The position numbers and the translations under genes are program-made. A stretch of DNA of 64,000 nt from DASXVU01 sp963732855 (lineage in GTDB: Archaea; Thermoplasmatota; Thermoplasmata; Methanomassiliicoccales; UBA472), in assembly GCA_963732855.1 (NCBI GenBank), contig CAVTBB010000003.1, positions 496,001-560,000 on the forward strand. Direction: 5' to 3'. Shown here piece by piece: positions 26,985 to 35,344 of the stretch (the stretch's first letter is position 1; each line of letters begins with the position of its first letter). The notes below the pieces were generated by a model, which saw only the letters and a list, made by a program, of their open reading frames with translations, did not search any database and was not told the DNA's origin.

Positions 26985-28030
26985 CTAACAGATCCGCGGC
27001 ACGGGGTCGCCCACCGGCGGCTCCAATATCCTCTTTCCCCGATCTCAGTCCGAAGGATCACGTGCTTGGTGTTCTTGGTAGCCTTGCCGATGATCGCTGC
27101 GTTCAAGCCTTCTGGGAGGCTTCGCATCTTGGCCAGGATCTCTTCCGCCATGGCTGGAACGCACCCCACGATGACCTTCCCCTCGTTCCCGATCGTCAAT
27201 GGGTCCAGCCCCAACATCTCACTAGCATTCTGCACCGATTCCGAGATCGGGATCGAGGTCTCTTCGAGCTCAATCCCTATCTTTGATTTAGAAGACCACT
27301 CGTTTACCGTGTTGGCCAATCCTCCACGGGTCGGATCCTTCATGCAGACCGCGCCTCCGATCTTCAACAACTCCTCAATGAATCCGTTCAAAGGGGCGCA
27401 GTCGCTCTGCAGCTTCGATTCGAACCCATAGCCCTCGCGGAATGAAAGAAGCGCGATTCCGTGATCACCCATGTAACCGGATGCGATAACGACGTCCCCC
27501 TCTCGCAGATTGTTATCGGTCAGCCAACACGAGTCGACCTTCCGGTATTGCGACGCCACTGAAAGATTACGGTCCAGGTACGGGGAACGTTTTCCAATGG
27601 CCGAGGTGACGATGACCATCCTGTCGATAGCCCCTTTCTCCATGACCTTTGTATCGCCGGTGACGACCGGGACGTTCGCCATCTTCGAATATTTGCCAAT
27701 GCTCTGGATGACCTTCTCGAGCGTCTCGAGTTCCAACCCTTCCTCGAGGATCATGGCATTTGAGAGGGCGAGCGGTCTCCCTCCCATCACGGCGATATCA
27801 TTGACCGTACCGCAAACGGAGAGCGATCCGATGTCCCCTCCAGGGAAGAATAGTGGTTTCACGGTATGTCCATCTGTGGTGAACACTACATCGTCCACGA
27901 CCGCCGAATCGTCATACGATTCCAATGGTACCTCGGCGTTGCATTTGGGTAGGAATGGGGCAATGTGCTCGGCAATAAGCTCTTGCATCATCTCGCCGCC
28001 CGCCCCGTGGCCCATCGTGACCCTCTTCAT
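26985..28030 (-). CDS. hypE: Hydrogenase maturation protein HypE, frameshifted near the C-terminus
   Basis: HypE dehydrates a C-terminal cysteine thiocarbamate to thiocyanate, giving the cyanide ligand of [NiFe]-hydrogenases. The N-terminus is typical (GHGAGGEMMQELI), as are SYDDSAVVDDVVFTTD and the ATP-binding GDTKVMEKG. The continuous frame ends in an unfamiliar tail at 26975. One base missing near 27030-27034 would instead give ILEPPVGDPVPRIC and a stop at 26985, restoring the essential PRIC terminus and a normal 348 residues. I therefore call the corrected end. No other hyp or hydrogenase gene is in the window, so HypE function depends on genes elsewhere. Confidence 0.9.
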
Positions 28031-28135
28031 GACTGCGCATCAGGGCGGAACGGTTTAAAGGTTTGTCAGGGACCTTCCTTAGTCCCTTCGGTAATCGGCA
28101 TGAGTCAATTCAGATTGTATGGGTCATCTTTTAGT

Positions 28136-29143
28136 TCAGTCCGATATGACCTTCATCTTCTCAGCTCTTTTCTTCCTCGCGCTGATCCCCACTCCTAGGG
28201 CCAGCTTGCCCACGTGGTGCTTCTGCACATCCTTCATGGCTTGGGCCATATCTTCCATCGCGTACGTCCTGCTGATTTCCACGGTCAGGTTCCCGGTGTC
28301 TATGAGCTCATTGAGATGGTCGAATATCTCCGCGCTAGGAAGACCGTCGTAGGTGATGACCTTAACGTCTGCTCTCATCTTGGGAATGGGCTCTACACCG
28401 TTCGGATAGGCGATCTTACCTTTTTCCTTCATTTGCTTCAATGCCTCGTCCAGCTTCGGCCCACCGGCAAAGGCCATGGCAGTGTCCAAGCCTTCAGGGG
28501 CGAACTTCTTGACGGCCTCTTTGAGGTCCTCGGTCCGGCCATTGACCGATACATCCGCACCAAGACGCTTCACCAGCTCTACACCGTCCCTGCCAGAACC
28601 CACAGCCAGCACTTCCACTCCCATCAATTTGGCTAGCTGGACCGCCACGTGTCCTACCCCTCCACTGGCTCCGAATATCATCACTTTCTGCTCACTGATA
28701 AGGTCCAGTTGCAGCAGACCGATCAATGACGTTACACCACTCGCACCGAGAGCGCCAGCCTGTTCCAAACTGACGTTCTTCGGTATCACCGCCAGGTTGC
28801 CTTCGTGCAAACAGGCGTACTCGGCATAGAACCCCCCCTTAGGGTTGCCGAACGCATACCCATAGACCTGATCACCGACCTTTACCCGTTTGACCATCAG
28901 TCCGACGGCCACCACCGTTCCGGAACCATCCGAACCGAGAACCAAGGGAAACACCCCTCCGCTACCAAGACCGCCCTCGACTATCCACAGGTCCCAGCTG
29001 CCGATACCTGCGGTCTCGATCTTTACCAGAACGTCCCATTCTCCGACCTCCGGAACGGGAATCGTCGCGGTATGTAGTTCCTCAAGACCGCCATATTTGT
29101 CAATAACCACCGCCTTCATGGTCTTCGGAATCGTCGGGCTCAT
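28136..29143 (-). CDS. Zinc-type alcohol dehydrogenase/quinone oxidoreductase-like protein (MDR superfamily)
   Basis: This 335-residue medium-chain dehydrogenase/reductase has the N-terminal GroES-like fold (MKAVVIDKYGG, VLVKIETAGIGSWDL), the GSDGSGTVVAVG region and the NAD(P)-binding motif GASGGVGHVAVQLAKL. The residues that bind structural and catalytic zinc in true alcohol dehydrogenases are not present (WDLWIVEGG replaces the CHTD-type loop), so a zinc-free NADPH:quinone/enoyl reductase type is more likely. An ATG at 29119 is an alternative start. Confidence 0.85.
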   Translation of the reverse strand: MSPTIPKTMKAVVIDKYGGLEELHTATIPVPEVGEWDVLVKIETAGIGSWDLWIVEGGLGSGGVFPLVLGSDGSGTVVAVGLMVKRVKVGDQVYGYAFGNPKGGFYAEYACLHEGNLAVIPKNVSLEQAGALGASGVTSLIGLLQLDLISEQKVMIFGASGGVGHVAVQLAKLMGVEVLAVGSGRDGVELVKRLGADVSVNGRTEDLKEAVKKFAPEGLDTAMAFAGGPKLDEALKQMKEKGKIAYPNGVEPIPKMRADVKVITYDGLPSAEIFDHLNELIDTGNLTVEISRTYAMEDMAQAMKDVQKHHVGKLALGVGISARKKRAEKMKVISD

Positions 29144-29315
29144 TTTTCGCTCTCCATTGTGTTCTTGAAGCGCTTCATCTTTATTCGTTTCCCTCCTAGC
29201 GACCTCATCATTCTCTTATCTCGCTCATAACGCGATCTTCTTAAAGAAGCGGAGAGAGCTTTTGGAACCATGAATGTTTAATAATGGGGGGGCTCCGTAA
29301 TCACTTTGGTTAAAC

Positions 29316-30311
29316 ATGTTCTGCCCAAAGTGCGGCACGGAATTGCCTGACCATGCTGAATATTGTATGAAATGCGGAACGCATATCAGGGATATGGCCA
29401 TCAAAACGCCAGTCAGCGATACGAAGCCCGTCCTCGCTCCAATAGGAGTGACTTCCCTGAATTGTCCTAGTTGTGGCGCTCCCTTAGCACCCAAGTTCGG
29501 GGAGATGGTCATAACTTGTGAATACTGTGGTTCGGCGATAGCTCTAGGGAATGAAGGTTGGACAAGCATCAGCAAGCAGACCATGCTCCCGCTGAACTTT
29601 CCCGACACAGAATCAATAAGCAAAAAGATGGCTGAGTCGATGGACAAAGGTCTGCTTCACCGCCATCTGCAGGAGAGTTCGACGCTGGAAGAACTTAATC
29701 TAAGCCTTGTCCCCTACTGGATCGTATCAGTGTCTGCAAGGACTTCAGTAATCGCCAGCGATGTCGCCGTGGAGGCGGGGCAGATCGCTACGACCGCCGC
29801 TCTTTTCGGGCTAATGGGGGCCGGGGTCGGCGGTGGAATAGGCAGGTCCAGTATCTCGGGGCCATTGGTCGCGGGGGCCATGATGGGTTCCATGATGGGT
29901 CCTGGCCGCGGAAGTGTCAAGAAGACCTTTGAGATCGATAACAATTACAATTTCCCAGTCGTGGCTTTGAAAGGCATGGCCGAGAATCAGCCACGGGACT
30001 ATCAATTCAAGTTGGAAGAAAGAACATTCTTCGATGTCTCGAAGCTTCCAAAGGGAATCAAGATTCTGAACGGGGACGTCGGTGAGGAAGCAGCCAAATA
30101 TCAGGCGAGGACGCTTGTGACCCAGTTGCAATCAGACAAAGCCCACGCGGAACACCACATGATACAGGAGATTCATACAGATGTAGACGTCTCGGAGACC
30201 GAGCTCCTGCATGCCCCGATATGGTTCGCTCGATATGATCATAAGGGAAGAAAAATAGCGCTCGTCATCGATGGCAATTCCGGTGGTGTGGTCAACAGTA
30301 TCGGACTATGA
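29316..30311 (+). CDS. Double zinc-ribbon protein of unknown function
   Basis: The 331-residue protein starts with two zinc ribbons: MFCPKCGTELPDHAEYCMKCG at the N-terminus and CPSCGAPLAPKF...CEYCGSAI at about residues 50-72. The remainder contains a glycine/methionine-rich hydrophobic stretch (LFGLMGAGVGGGIGRSS; GAMMGSMMGPG), which may be a membrane hairpin, and a C-terminal domain with an AFF-type core (LHAPIWFARYDHKGRKIAL). I do not recognise a named family beyond the ribbons. A GTTTAATAAT box lies ~36 nt before the ATG. tRNA-Arg(TCG) follows directly. Confidence 0.75.
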   Translation: MFCPKCGTELPDHAEYCMKCGTHIRDMAIKTPVSDTKPVLAPIGVTSLNCPSCGAPLAPKFGEMVITCEYCGSAIALGNEGWTSISKQTMLPLNFPDTESISKKMAESMDKGLLHRHLQESSTLEELNLSLVPYWIVSVSARTSVIASDVAVEAGQIATTAALFGLMGAGVGGGIGRSSISGPLVAGAMMGSMMGPGRGSVKKTFEIDNNYNFPVVALKGMAENQPRDYQFKLEERTFFDVSKLPKGIKILNGDVGEEAAKYQARTLVTQLQSDKAHAEHHMIQEIHTDVDVSETELLHAPIWFARYDHKGRKIALVIDGNSGGVVNSIGL

Positions 30312-30314
30312 GAG

Positions 30315-30324
30315 ATTATATAAC
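30315..30324 (+). promoter_or_regulatory. TATA-like box for tRNA-Arg(TCG)
   Basis: ATTATATAAC is centred about 32 nt before the tRNA 5' end, right after the stop codon of the upstream gene. Confidence 0.6.
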
Positions 30325-30351
30325 CAAAGTAGTGATAACCAGGATGTCAAA

Positions 30352-30426
30352 GGGCCTGTAGGGTAGCCTGGATTATCCTTTTGGCCTTCGAAGCCAAAGA
30401 CTGGGGTTCGAATCCCCACAGGTCCG
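30352..30426 (+). tRNA. tRNA-Arg (anticodon TCG)
   Basis: The 75-nt cloverleaf has acceptor stem GGGCCTG/CAGGTCC (one G-U pair), anticodon stem TTGGC/GCCAA with loop CTTCGAA (anticodon TCG), and T stem TGGGG/CCCCA with loop TTCGAAT. The CCA end is not encoded. A pyrimidine-rich CTTCTTTTCT follows. Confidence 0.93.
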
Positions 30427-30570
30427 CCTTCTTTTCTATCTGGTTATGTTAGTAGTCGCCGGTCAATTTGGGGCATCGAAAAATCAACGTCATACTATCT
30501 GGCTGCGGATGAAAATTTTGAGGATGGCCAATACTTCCCGTACCTTAATACGATTAGCAAAGTATGGTCC

Positions 30571-31374
30571 GTGAAGTCGGAAAGACCACAGTCCGGTAAA
30601 CAGCATTCAGACGGTCAGTTTGATTATCCATCGATGGCATTGGGCGCTATGCGTCGGGATTTTTTCCTTTTGGCCGTCGTCGGGGCGGCCATTCTGATAG
30701 TTGTACCTTCGGTAATGATATTCTCACACGGTCCGGAGTTGAAGGGCGATAGACTGTATCAGGTAGGTGAGTTCGATTCATTACTGGGCGGGAACTATTC
30801 CGCCCGATCGGACGTGAAATTGCTAATGAGCAAGGGCGATCTCGGCCTGGGCACGTTCACTGGATTAGATGGTGAGATGATTGTAATAGACGGCAAATGT
30901 TACCAGGCCACTGTGGATGAGCAGGTCGTGCAGGTAAATGGTGATGCCACCACGCCCTTCGCCCAGGTCACTTTCTTTGATCGGGATGGATACGTCAATT
31001 CATCGGGCCTTTTGAACATGACAGCTTTGGAAGGGGTACTGGAATCTGGCTTCGCCAGGAACGACACCTTCGTTTTCATCAGGATCGATGGGATGTTCCC
31101 GGAGATGAAGGTGCGTACAGTCCCGATCCAGATCGAGCCATATCCGCCGCTGGCAGATGTGGTCAGCGAGCAGGTGGTCTTCGACTACCAGAACGTCACC
31201 GGAACATTGATCGGTCTTTGGAGTCCCGGTTATGCCGGCACACTTTCCTATGCCGGGTTCCACTTCCATTTCATCAGCGAGGACCGTACCAAGGGAGGGC
31301 ACGTTCTAGGGTTTGAATCGGACGGAGCCTCTGCCTCGATCGACTACACGGACGGCCTGGAAGTTGACCTATAG
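30571..31374 (+). CDS. Membrane-anchored alpha-acetolactate decarboxylase-like protein
   Basis: The 267-residue protein has one N-terminal transmembrane segment (FFLLAVVGAAILIVVPSVMI, residues 31-50) followed by a complete acetolactate decarboxylase (AlsD/BudA) domain. Evidence is GDLGLGTFTGLDGEMIVIDG (89-108) and the zinc-ligand region FHFHF...DRTKGGHVLGF with His231, His233 and His244. The enzyme makes acetoin from acetolactate. The membrane anchor with the domain on its C-terminal side predicts an extracytoplasmic enzyme, which is odd because acetolactate is cytoplasmic. Start is the GTG at 30571, ~24 nt behind CTTAATACG; an ATG at 30637 is an alternative. Confidence 0.82.
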   Translation: MKSERPQSGKQHSDGQFDYPSMALGAMRRDFFLLAVVGAAILIVVPSVMIFSHGPELKGDRLYQVGEFDSLLGGNYSARSDVKLLMSKGDLGLGTFTGLDGEMIVIDGKCYQATVDEQVVQVNGDATTPFAQVTFFDRDGYVNSSGLLNMTALEGVLESGFARNDTFVFIRIDGMFPEMKVRTVPIQIEPYPPLADVVSEQVVFDYQNVTGTLIGLWSPGYAGTLSYAGFHFHFISEDRTKGGHVLGFESDGASASIDYTDGLEVDL

Positions 31375-31403
31375 GGATCGAGCAGCCATGTCGGGAAGGC
31401 GAC

Positions 31404-32138
31404 CTAGGAGGCCGCCCCCCACACATCAAGGTACGCCTCGGTGGTTGACACCGAGTGCACCAAAACCGTGGCGTTCTTCTTCAGCACGAACTCGCTCAAA
31501 CCTTCGCCAGTTGTTGGGTTGCCCCAGTCATAGGTGTACCCGAGCCGGGTCCATGGGAACTTTTTTGGGTAATATGAGCTGATAATGTTTCCGTCGAACC
31601 ATGATTTGTACGTGGCATTGATGTTCTGAGGCATGGTCAACGATGCGCTGGTATCATTGATCTCGTTATCCGGAGACGGCCTGAAAAGGTCCGCCGGGTG
31701 AACGTACATCTCAACGAAGTATTGGTTATTGCAGGCCGGCGGCAATCCTAATAGCTGGGCGGCCCGTAAGCTAAGGTTTGTGTTCCGGTCAACATTCTGC
31801 CTGAAGAAACCCTGCAACTCTGGCGCCACCGTCACCCAGGTCTCTCCCCACCAGGTCGACAGATTATGACCCAATGGATAGCTAGAATCATACTTGGTCC
31901 AGGTCACCATCAGCACTGTCCAATTACCTTCAACTCCTTGTTTGATGAGATCCTGGTTGGAGTAGATGATCGGCGTAAGATCATTGACAACAGCTCGGTT
32001 GGGGACCATCGATATATTGATCGACTCATTGTATGCCTCTTCCAGTAGCAGCTGTCTTTTGGCAGGCGGGGTGACAACCACGACCGCTTGGAACAATGCC
32101 AATCCCACCATCAGTCCGATCACGAACGTGGTCATCAT
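31404..32138 (-). CDS. Membrane-anchored extracellular protein of unknown function
   Basis: This 244-residue protein has one N-terminal hydrophobic anchor (TTFVIGLMVGLALFQAVVVV) and a ~220-residue outer domain rich in asparagine, tryptophan and tyrosine, with many N-x-S/T sites that could be glycosylated. Recognisable local features are TWWGETWVTVAPELQG and WTRLGYTYDWGNP, but I cannot assign them to a family. It lies tail to tail with the acetolactate decarboxylase-like gene, ~30 bp apart. An upstream stop and lack of other start codons support the ATG at 32138 (or 32135). Confidence 0.65.
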   Translation of the reverse strand: MMTTFVIGLMVGLALFQAVVVVTPPAKRQLLLEEAYNESINISMVPNRAVVNDLTPIIYSNQDLIKQGVEGNWTVLMVTWTKYDSSYPLGHNLSTWWGETWVTVAPELQGFFRQNVDRNTNLSLRAAQLLGLPPACNNQYFVEMYVHPADLFRPSPDNEINDTSASLTMPQNINATYKSWFDGNIISSYYPKKFPWTRLGYTYDWGNPTTGEGLSEFVLKKNATVLVHSVSTTEAYLDVWGAAS

Positions 32139-32359
32139 GATCCTGTTTCTGCCCCTTTCCTCCGTAGTGGCGATCGGTATCCCCCTCTAGGCGGAATGAG
32201 CCCAAATCTAGAATATTAGCCTTCCTAGCCGGGTATCAAGACCTGCTGGGCAGGATCAAGGACCGGCCACTCGCAGGATTTGGATCATTAGTCGTTCTAG
32301 TCTGGGTCTACTCGGGGGGGCATAGGATTTTAGTTGGGTTATCAGACAGAAAGGAGCCG

Positions 32360-32701
32360 TCATTGGATAGATATGGGGGCGCGTTCCTGGGCTGCTTTCT
32401 TTAGGACCTCTTCCAATTTTTCCAAGGTGGGGACGCCCCCGAACAGGGTTAGTTTCTCGTCCACGAAAAGTGCAGGTGCGATCGCCGAGCCATACTTCTG
32501 GAACATGGGTTGGATCTCTGCCATGAACATGTACCTCAGCGACATCTGCGCCTCGGTCACGGTCACCATGTCGATCTCCGCTTCGATCCCGGTGTTCTTG
32601 ATCGCTTCATGGATCCGGTCGACATACTGCTTATCATATACCGCCATCCTGGGATGGCAGCATGAGAACGAGAGCAAGGTGAGCCGGATCTTACTCGCCA
32701 T
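32360..32701 (-). CDS. Thioredoxin-fold protein with CC motif, coupled to the ArsA-like ATPase
   Basis: The 113-residue protein looks like a small thioredoxin-like fold. It has a first strand LTLLSFSCC followed by HPRMAVYDKQYVDRI, then an acidic alpha/beta region, a cis-proline-like APALFVDEKL and the final helix PTLEKLEEVLKKA. Two adjacent cysteines replace the usual CxxC; ArsD-type chaperones also carry CC pairs, but overall length and ends differ. The ATG at 32701 lies within the last 11 bases of the ArsA-like gene, so it is translationally coupled. A role in metal(loid) or redox handling with that ATPase is inferred from context. Confidence 0.68.
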   Translation of the reverse strand: MASKIRLTLLSFSCCHPRMAVYDKQYVDRIHEAIKNTGIEAEIDMVTVTEAQMSLRYMFMAEIQPMFQKYGSAIAPALFVDEKLTLFGGVPTLEKLEEVLKKAAQERAPISIQ

Positions 32702-33617
32702 ACAATTCCCTCCCCACCCGCCTAAGGCGGTCAAGACCATAGATGTCGGTCTCAAAAAGCGGGACCTGGACCCTTAATTTTTGCCCGAAACGCTCGTCGA
32801 TCTCTTTGAGATAGCGATCCTGGGTGGCCCGCCTCTTCTCCAGGAACCAGTTGCCTTTTAGGACGTCCTGTGGAATTACTCCATTGATGATGAGCGAAGG
32901 CACCTCGATCCCAAAACCTGAGAGGTCTTCGATGGCCCTGGCGGTCTCCTCGATAGGCAGCTTCTCCGGCAGCAGGACGAGGTTGAACGCGGAGATCGAC
33001 TGGTCGGACAGCCCCTTCACGGAATTGTCATACCGTTTCTTCTCCAATTTGAGGTCGTCGAGCATATTGTCGTCATAGACGAATCCCAGCGCTTCTGAGA
33101 GCTCCTTCCGGTTCTTGATCTGGTTGGCGATGTAACCAGACCAGTCGAACGGCATTGACAGTTCGCGCAGCGTGTGCCCGGTGGGTGCGGTGTCGAACAC
33201 GATCTTATCGTGCTCCTGGTCGTCGAAGAACGAGACGAACTGGTCGAACGCGGCGATCTCTTCGGTGCAAGGGGTCGACAACAGTTCCGAACCAAAGAGG
33301 GTGGAGAATCCCTGAAGCGTTCCCTCTAGACGCGTTTGGAATACGCCCATGGCCTTCTTGGGATTGATGTTGAGGCCACAAAGATGGCGTTCCGTGCCTA
33401 TCTTGGTGATCTCGGTCTCGCTGATGTGCTGTCCATAGATCGCGGACAAACTGACCGTGGGGTCGGTCGCGACTATCAACGTGCTGTATCCATGGTCCGA
33501 TAGCCAGGTCGCGGTGGTGGCAGCCATCGTGGTCTTGCCCACGCCGCCCTTACCACCGAAGAATAGGAACTTCCGGTTCTCCATTATCTCGCGGATAGAT
33601 TCTGTCGTCATTTCCAA
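32691..33617 (-). CDS. ArsA/Get3-family ATPase
   Basis: This 308-residue SIMIBI-class ATPase has a deviant P-loop GGKGGVGKTT (21-30), switch I-like ATDPTVSLSAIYG (50-62) and switch II DTAPTGHT (142-149). Family members either drive arsenite export (ArsA) or deliver tail-anchored membrane proteins (Get3). Only one ATPase domain is present, as in archaeal Get3-like proteins. Cysteines at 80 and 117 do not form the Get3 CxxC. Coupling to a CC-motif thioredoxin-like protein leaves metalloid or redox function open; no ArsB or ArsR-type ars operon partner is adjacent. Confidence 0.87.
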   Translation of the reverse strand: MEMTTESIREIMENRKFLFFGGKGGVGKTTMAATTATWLSDHGYSTLIVATDPTVSLSAIYGQHISETEITKIGTERHLCGLNINPKKAMGVFQTRLEGTLQGFSTLFGSELLSTPCTEEIAAFDQFVSFFDDQEHDKIVFDTAPTGHTLRELSMPFDWSGYIANQIKNRKELSEALGFVYDDNMLDDLKLEKKRYDNSVKGLSDQSISAFNLVLLPEKLPIEETARAIEDLSGFGIEVPSLIINGVIPQDVLKGNWFLEKRRATQDRYLKEIDERFGQKLRVQVPLFETDIYGLDRLRRVGRELYGE

Positions 33618-33735
33618 CCGTAAGTCGTATCCTCGAGGAAGTGCATTAAGCCTTCCCCGGCTCCTTATTCAGAACCGGGCATCGCAACAATGACCAACAT
33701 TTCTCGATGCCAGTGTCCCGATCTTATCGGAGCAC

Positions 33736-35259
33736 TCATGACTTCTGCTCCGGATTATCATGCGTGTACCGTTCGATCCTGCCATGGGTCCTCAGCTTAC
33801 CGGTCTCCAGGACCGATATCGCGCCGTGCCCTCCGCAAACGATACACCTCTTACCCGAAGGGGCTAGGCTGGTCTCGATCTCTTCCGCCAATGCCATCAG
33901 GCCTTTCCTCTCTTGACTGGCCTTTTCGCTATCTACGTTCACCGAGGTCATGAGGTTCTTGGCCAGGATATTGAACGCCTCCCTTTCGGGGGTGAGCGAA
34001 TCGAAACCGATCAACGAATCCGCCGAGAAGAGTACACCCTCCGATGGGAACAGGACAAATATCTGCCCATGCAGATGGCCGCCCAAACTTTCCAAGACCT
34101 CGAACCCCATCCCGGCGAACCAGTCCTGTGCCATGATACGGAACATGCCCCTTCTTCCCAGGTCATCCTTCAGTATGCTGAACTCGGACGGAGGGTGGAA
34201 ATTCGAGAATATGTTGATGAGCCGGGTGTAGACCTCCTCCAGGACCGACGATTCGAGCTTTGAACCGTAGGCCCGGTTTGACCTTTCCACGATTTCAACC
34301 GTTCCTGGATGGGCGAGGGCCTCGGCGTCAAAGAGTCCCGCCCCTCCGGAATGGTCGGCGTCCGCATGGCTGATGAATATGCGTTTGATCAACGACAGGT
34401 CGCCGATTCCATGATCGGCCAGCATGTGGACCACATCATCGTGGTAGATGCCGTATCCGGTGTCGATCAGCATGACCTCTTCCGATGAGACCAGCGCAAA
34501 AACGCTGCCTCCACAGGGGAGTTGGAAGCAGAAAAGTCCCACCCCGTTGCTTAGATCCAGGTGCTGAACATCGGCGTAGAACCCCTTCCCGGTCGTGGCC
34601 TTGATGGTCCTGCCGGTCTGGAGAACGCTGTTGAAGACCGTCTTGGGATCCTGCCCCAGGTTGTGCAGCTCCTGCACGATGTGGTTGATGTCCGACAGCA
34701 GCCTGAGCAGGAACTGGTCCTCCGTTTTCCCGATCAGCTCACGGAGTTCCTGGGCGAACCGGATGTAGAAGACCGTGTCGTCCAAATGCTTCCCGGTGAC
34801 GTCATATTCCAATATCTCTAGCAAGTACTTCGATTTCAACTCTTCCAGGAGGCCTTGGACCAAGGAGCTGTCCTCGATGGTGAGGCTAACCGTGAGACGT
34901 TCCGGGAATTTGCTCCGGTCATCGAAATCGAGAAAGGCTATGTTGCACCCGGCCGAAGTGGTGCTGTGCAAGAACTCGAACAATGCACCAGGTCGGTTCG
35001 GGAGATGGACATTGAACTTGAGAAAGCTGGGCACCGCCAGAGAATCCTGTAGATATCCGAGATGTTCCAGCTCGTTCTTGATCAGTTCATAGGCATTGTC
35101 ATTGCACCGGATCTCGAAGAAGACCGTGTACGGGTCGATCCTCCGGTCGTAGTGGATGCGGTCGACATTGCCCTGGTATCGGGTGACGATCTCGGCCGCC
35201 TTATGCAGCGCCCCCGGCTCGTCTGGCATGTGCGCCACGAAGTAGAATACCTTCTGCAT
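33736..35259 (-). CDS. ACT-ACT-metallo-beta-lactamase fusion protein
   Basis: The 507-residue protein begins with two ACT-like domains: residues 1-75 (VFYFVAHMPDEPGALHKAA) and 80-155 (KFNVHLPNRPGALFEFLH), each with the D/N-x-PGAL amino-acid-binding turn. After a ~75-residue helical linker comes an MBL domain with SHADADHSGG (297-306), a later GGHLHGQ and a FSADSLIGFD bridging aspartate. ACT domains normally sense amino acids, so the hydrolase may be allosterically controlled; this is inference. I do not know this architecture as a described enzyme. The start at 35259 was preferred over 35277 because it begins the first ACT strand. Confidence 0.8.
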   Translation of the reverse strand: MQKVFYFVAHMPDEPGALHKAAEIVTRYQGNVDRIHYDRRIDPYTVFFEIRCNDNAYELIKNELEHLGYLQDSLAVPSFLKFNVHLPNRPGALFEFLHSTTSAGCNIAFLDFDDRSKFPERLTVSLTIEDSSLVQGLLEELKSKYLLEILEYDVTGKHLDDTVFYIRFAQELRELIGKTEDQFLLRLLSDINHIVQELHNLGQDPKTVFNSVLQTGRTIKATTGKGFYADVQHLDLSNGVGLFCFQLPCGGSVFALVSSEEVMLIDTGYGIYHDDVVHMLADHGIGDLSLIKRIFISHADADHSGGAGLFDAEALAHPGTVEIVERSNRAYGSKLESSVLEEVYTRLINIFSNFHPPSEFSILKDDLGRRGMFRIMAQDWFAGMGFEVLESLGGHLHGQIFVLFPSEGVLFSADSLIGFDSLTPEREAFNILAKNLMTSVNVDSEKASQERKGLMALAEEIETSLAPSGKRCIVCGGHGAISVLETGKLRTHGRIERYTHDNPEQKS

Positions 35260-35291
35260 CACGAAGCCCCAGGGCACGATGGTTCACGACG

Positions 35292-35301
35292 GCTTATATC
35301 T
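35292..35301. promoter_or_regulatory. Shared TATA-like element between divergent genes
   Basis: GCTTATATCT lies 44-53 bp before the amidotransferase start and ~35 bp before the ACT-MBL start on the other strand. Its near-palindromic TATA core could serve either direction. Confidence 0.35.
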
Positions 35302-35344
35302 TGGGGCGATTTCGTTAAATCGTTCCGCGTCATGCCGTGAGGCA

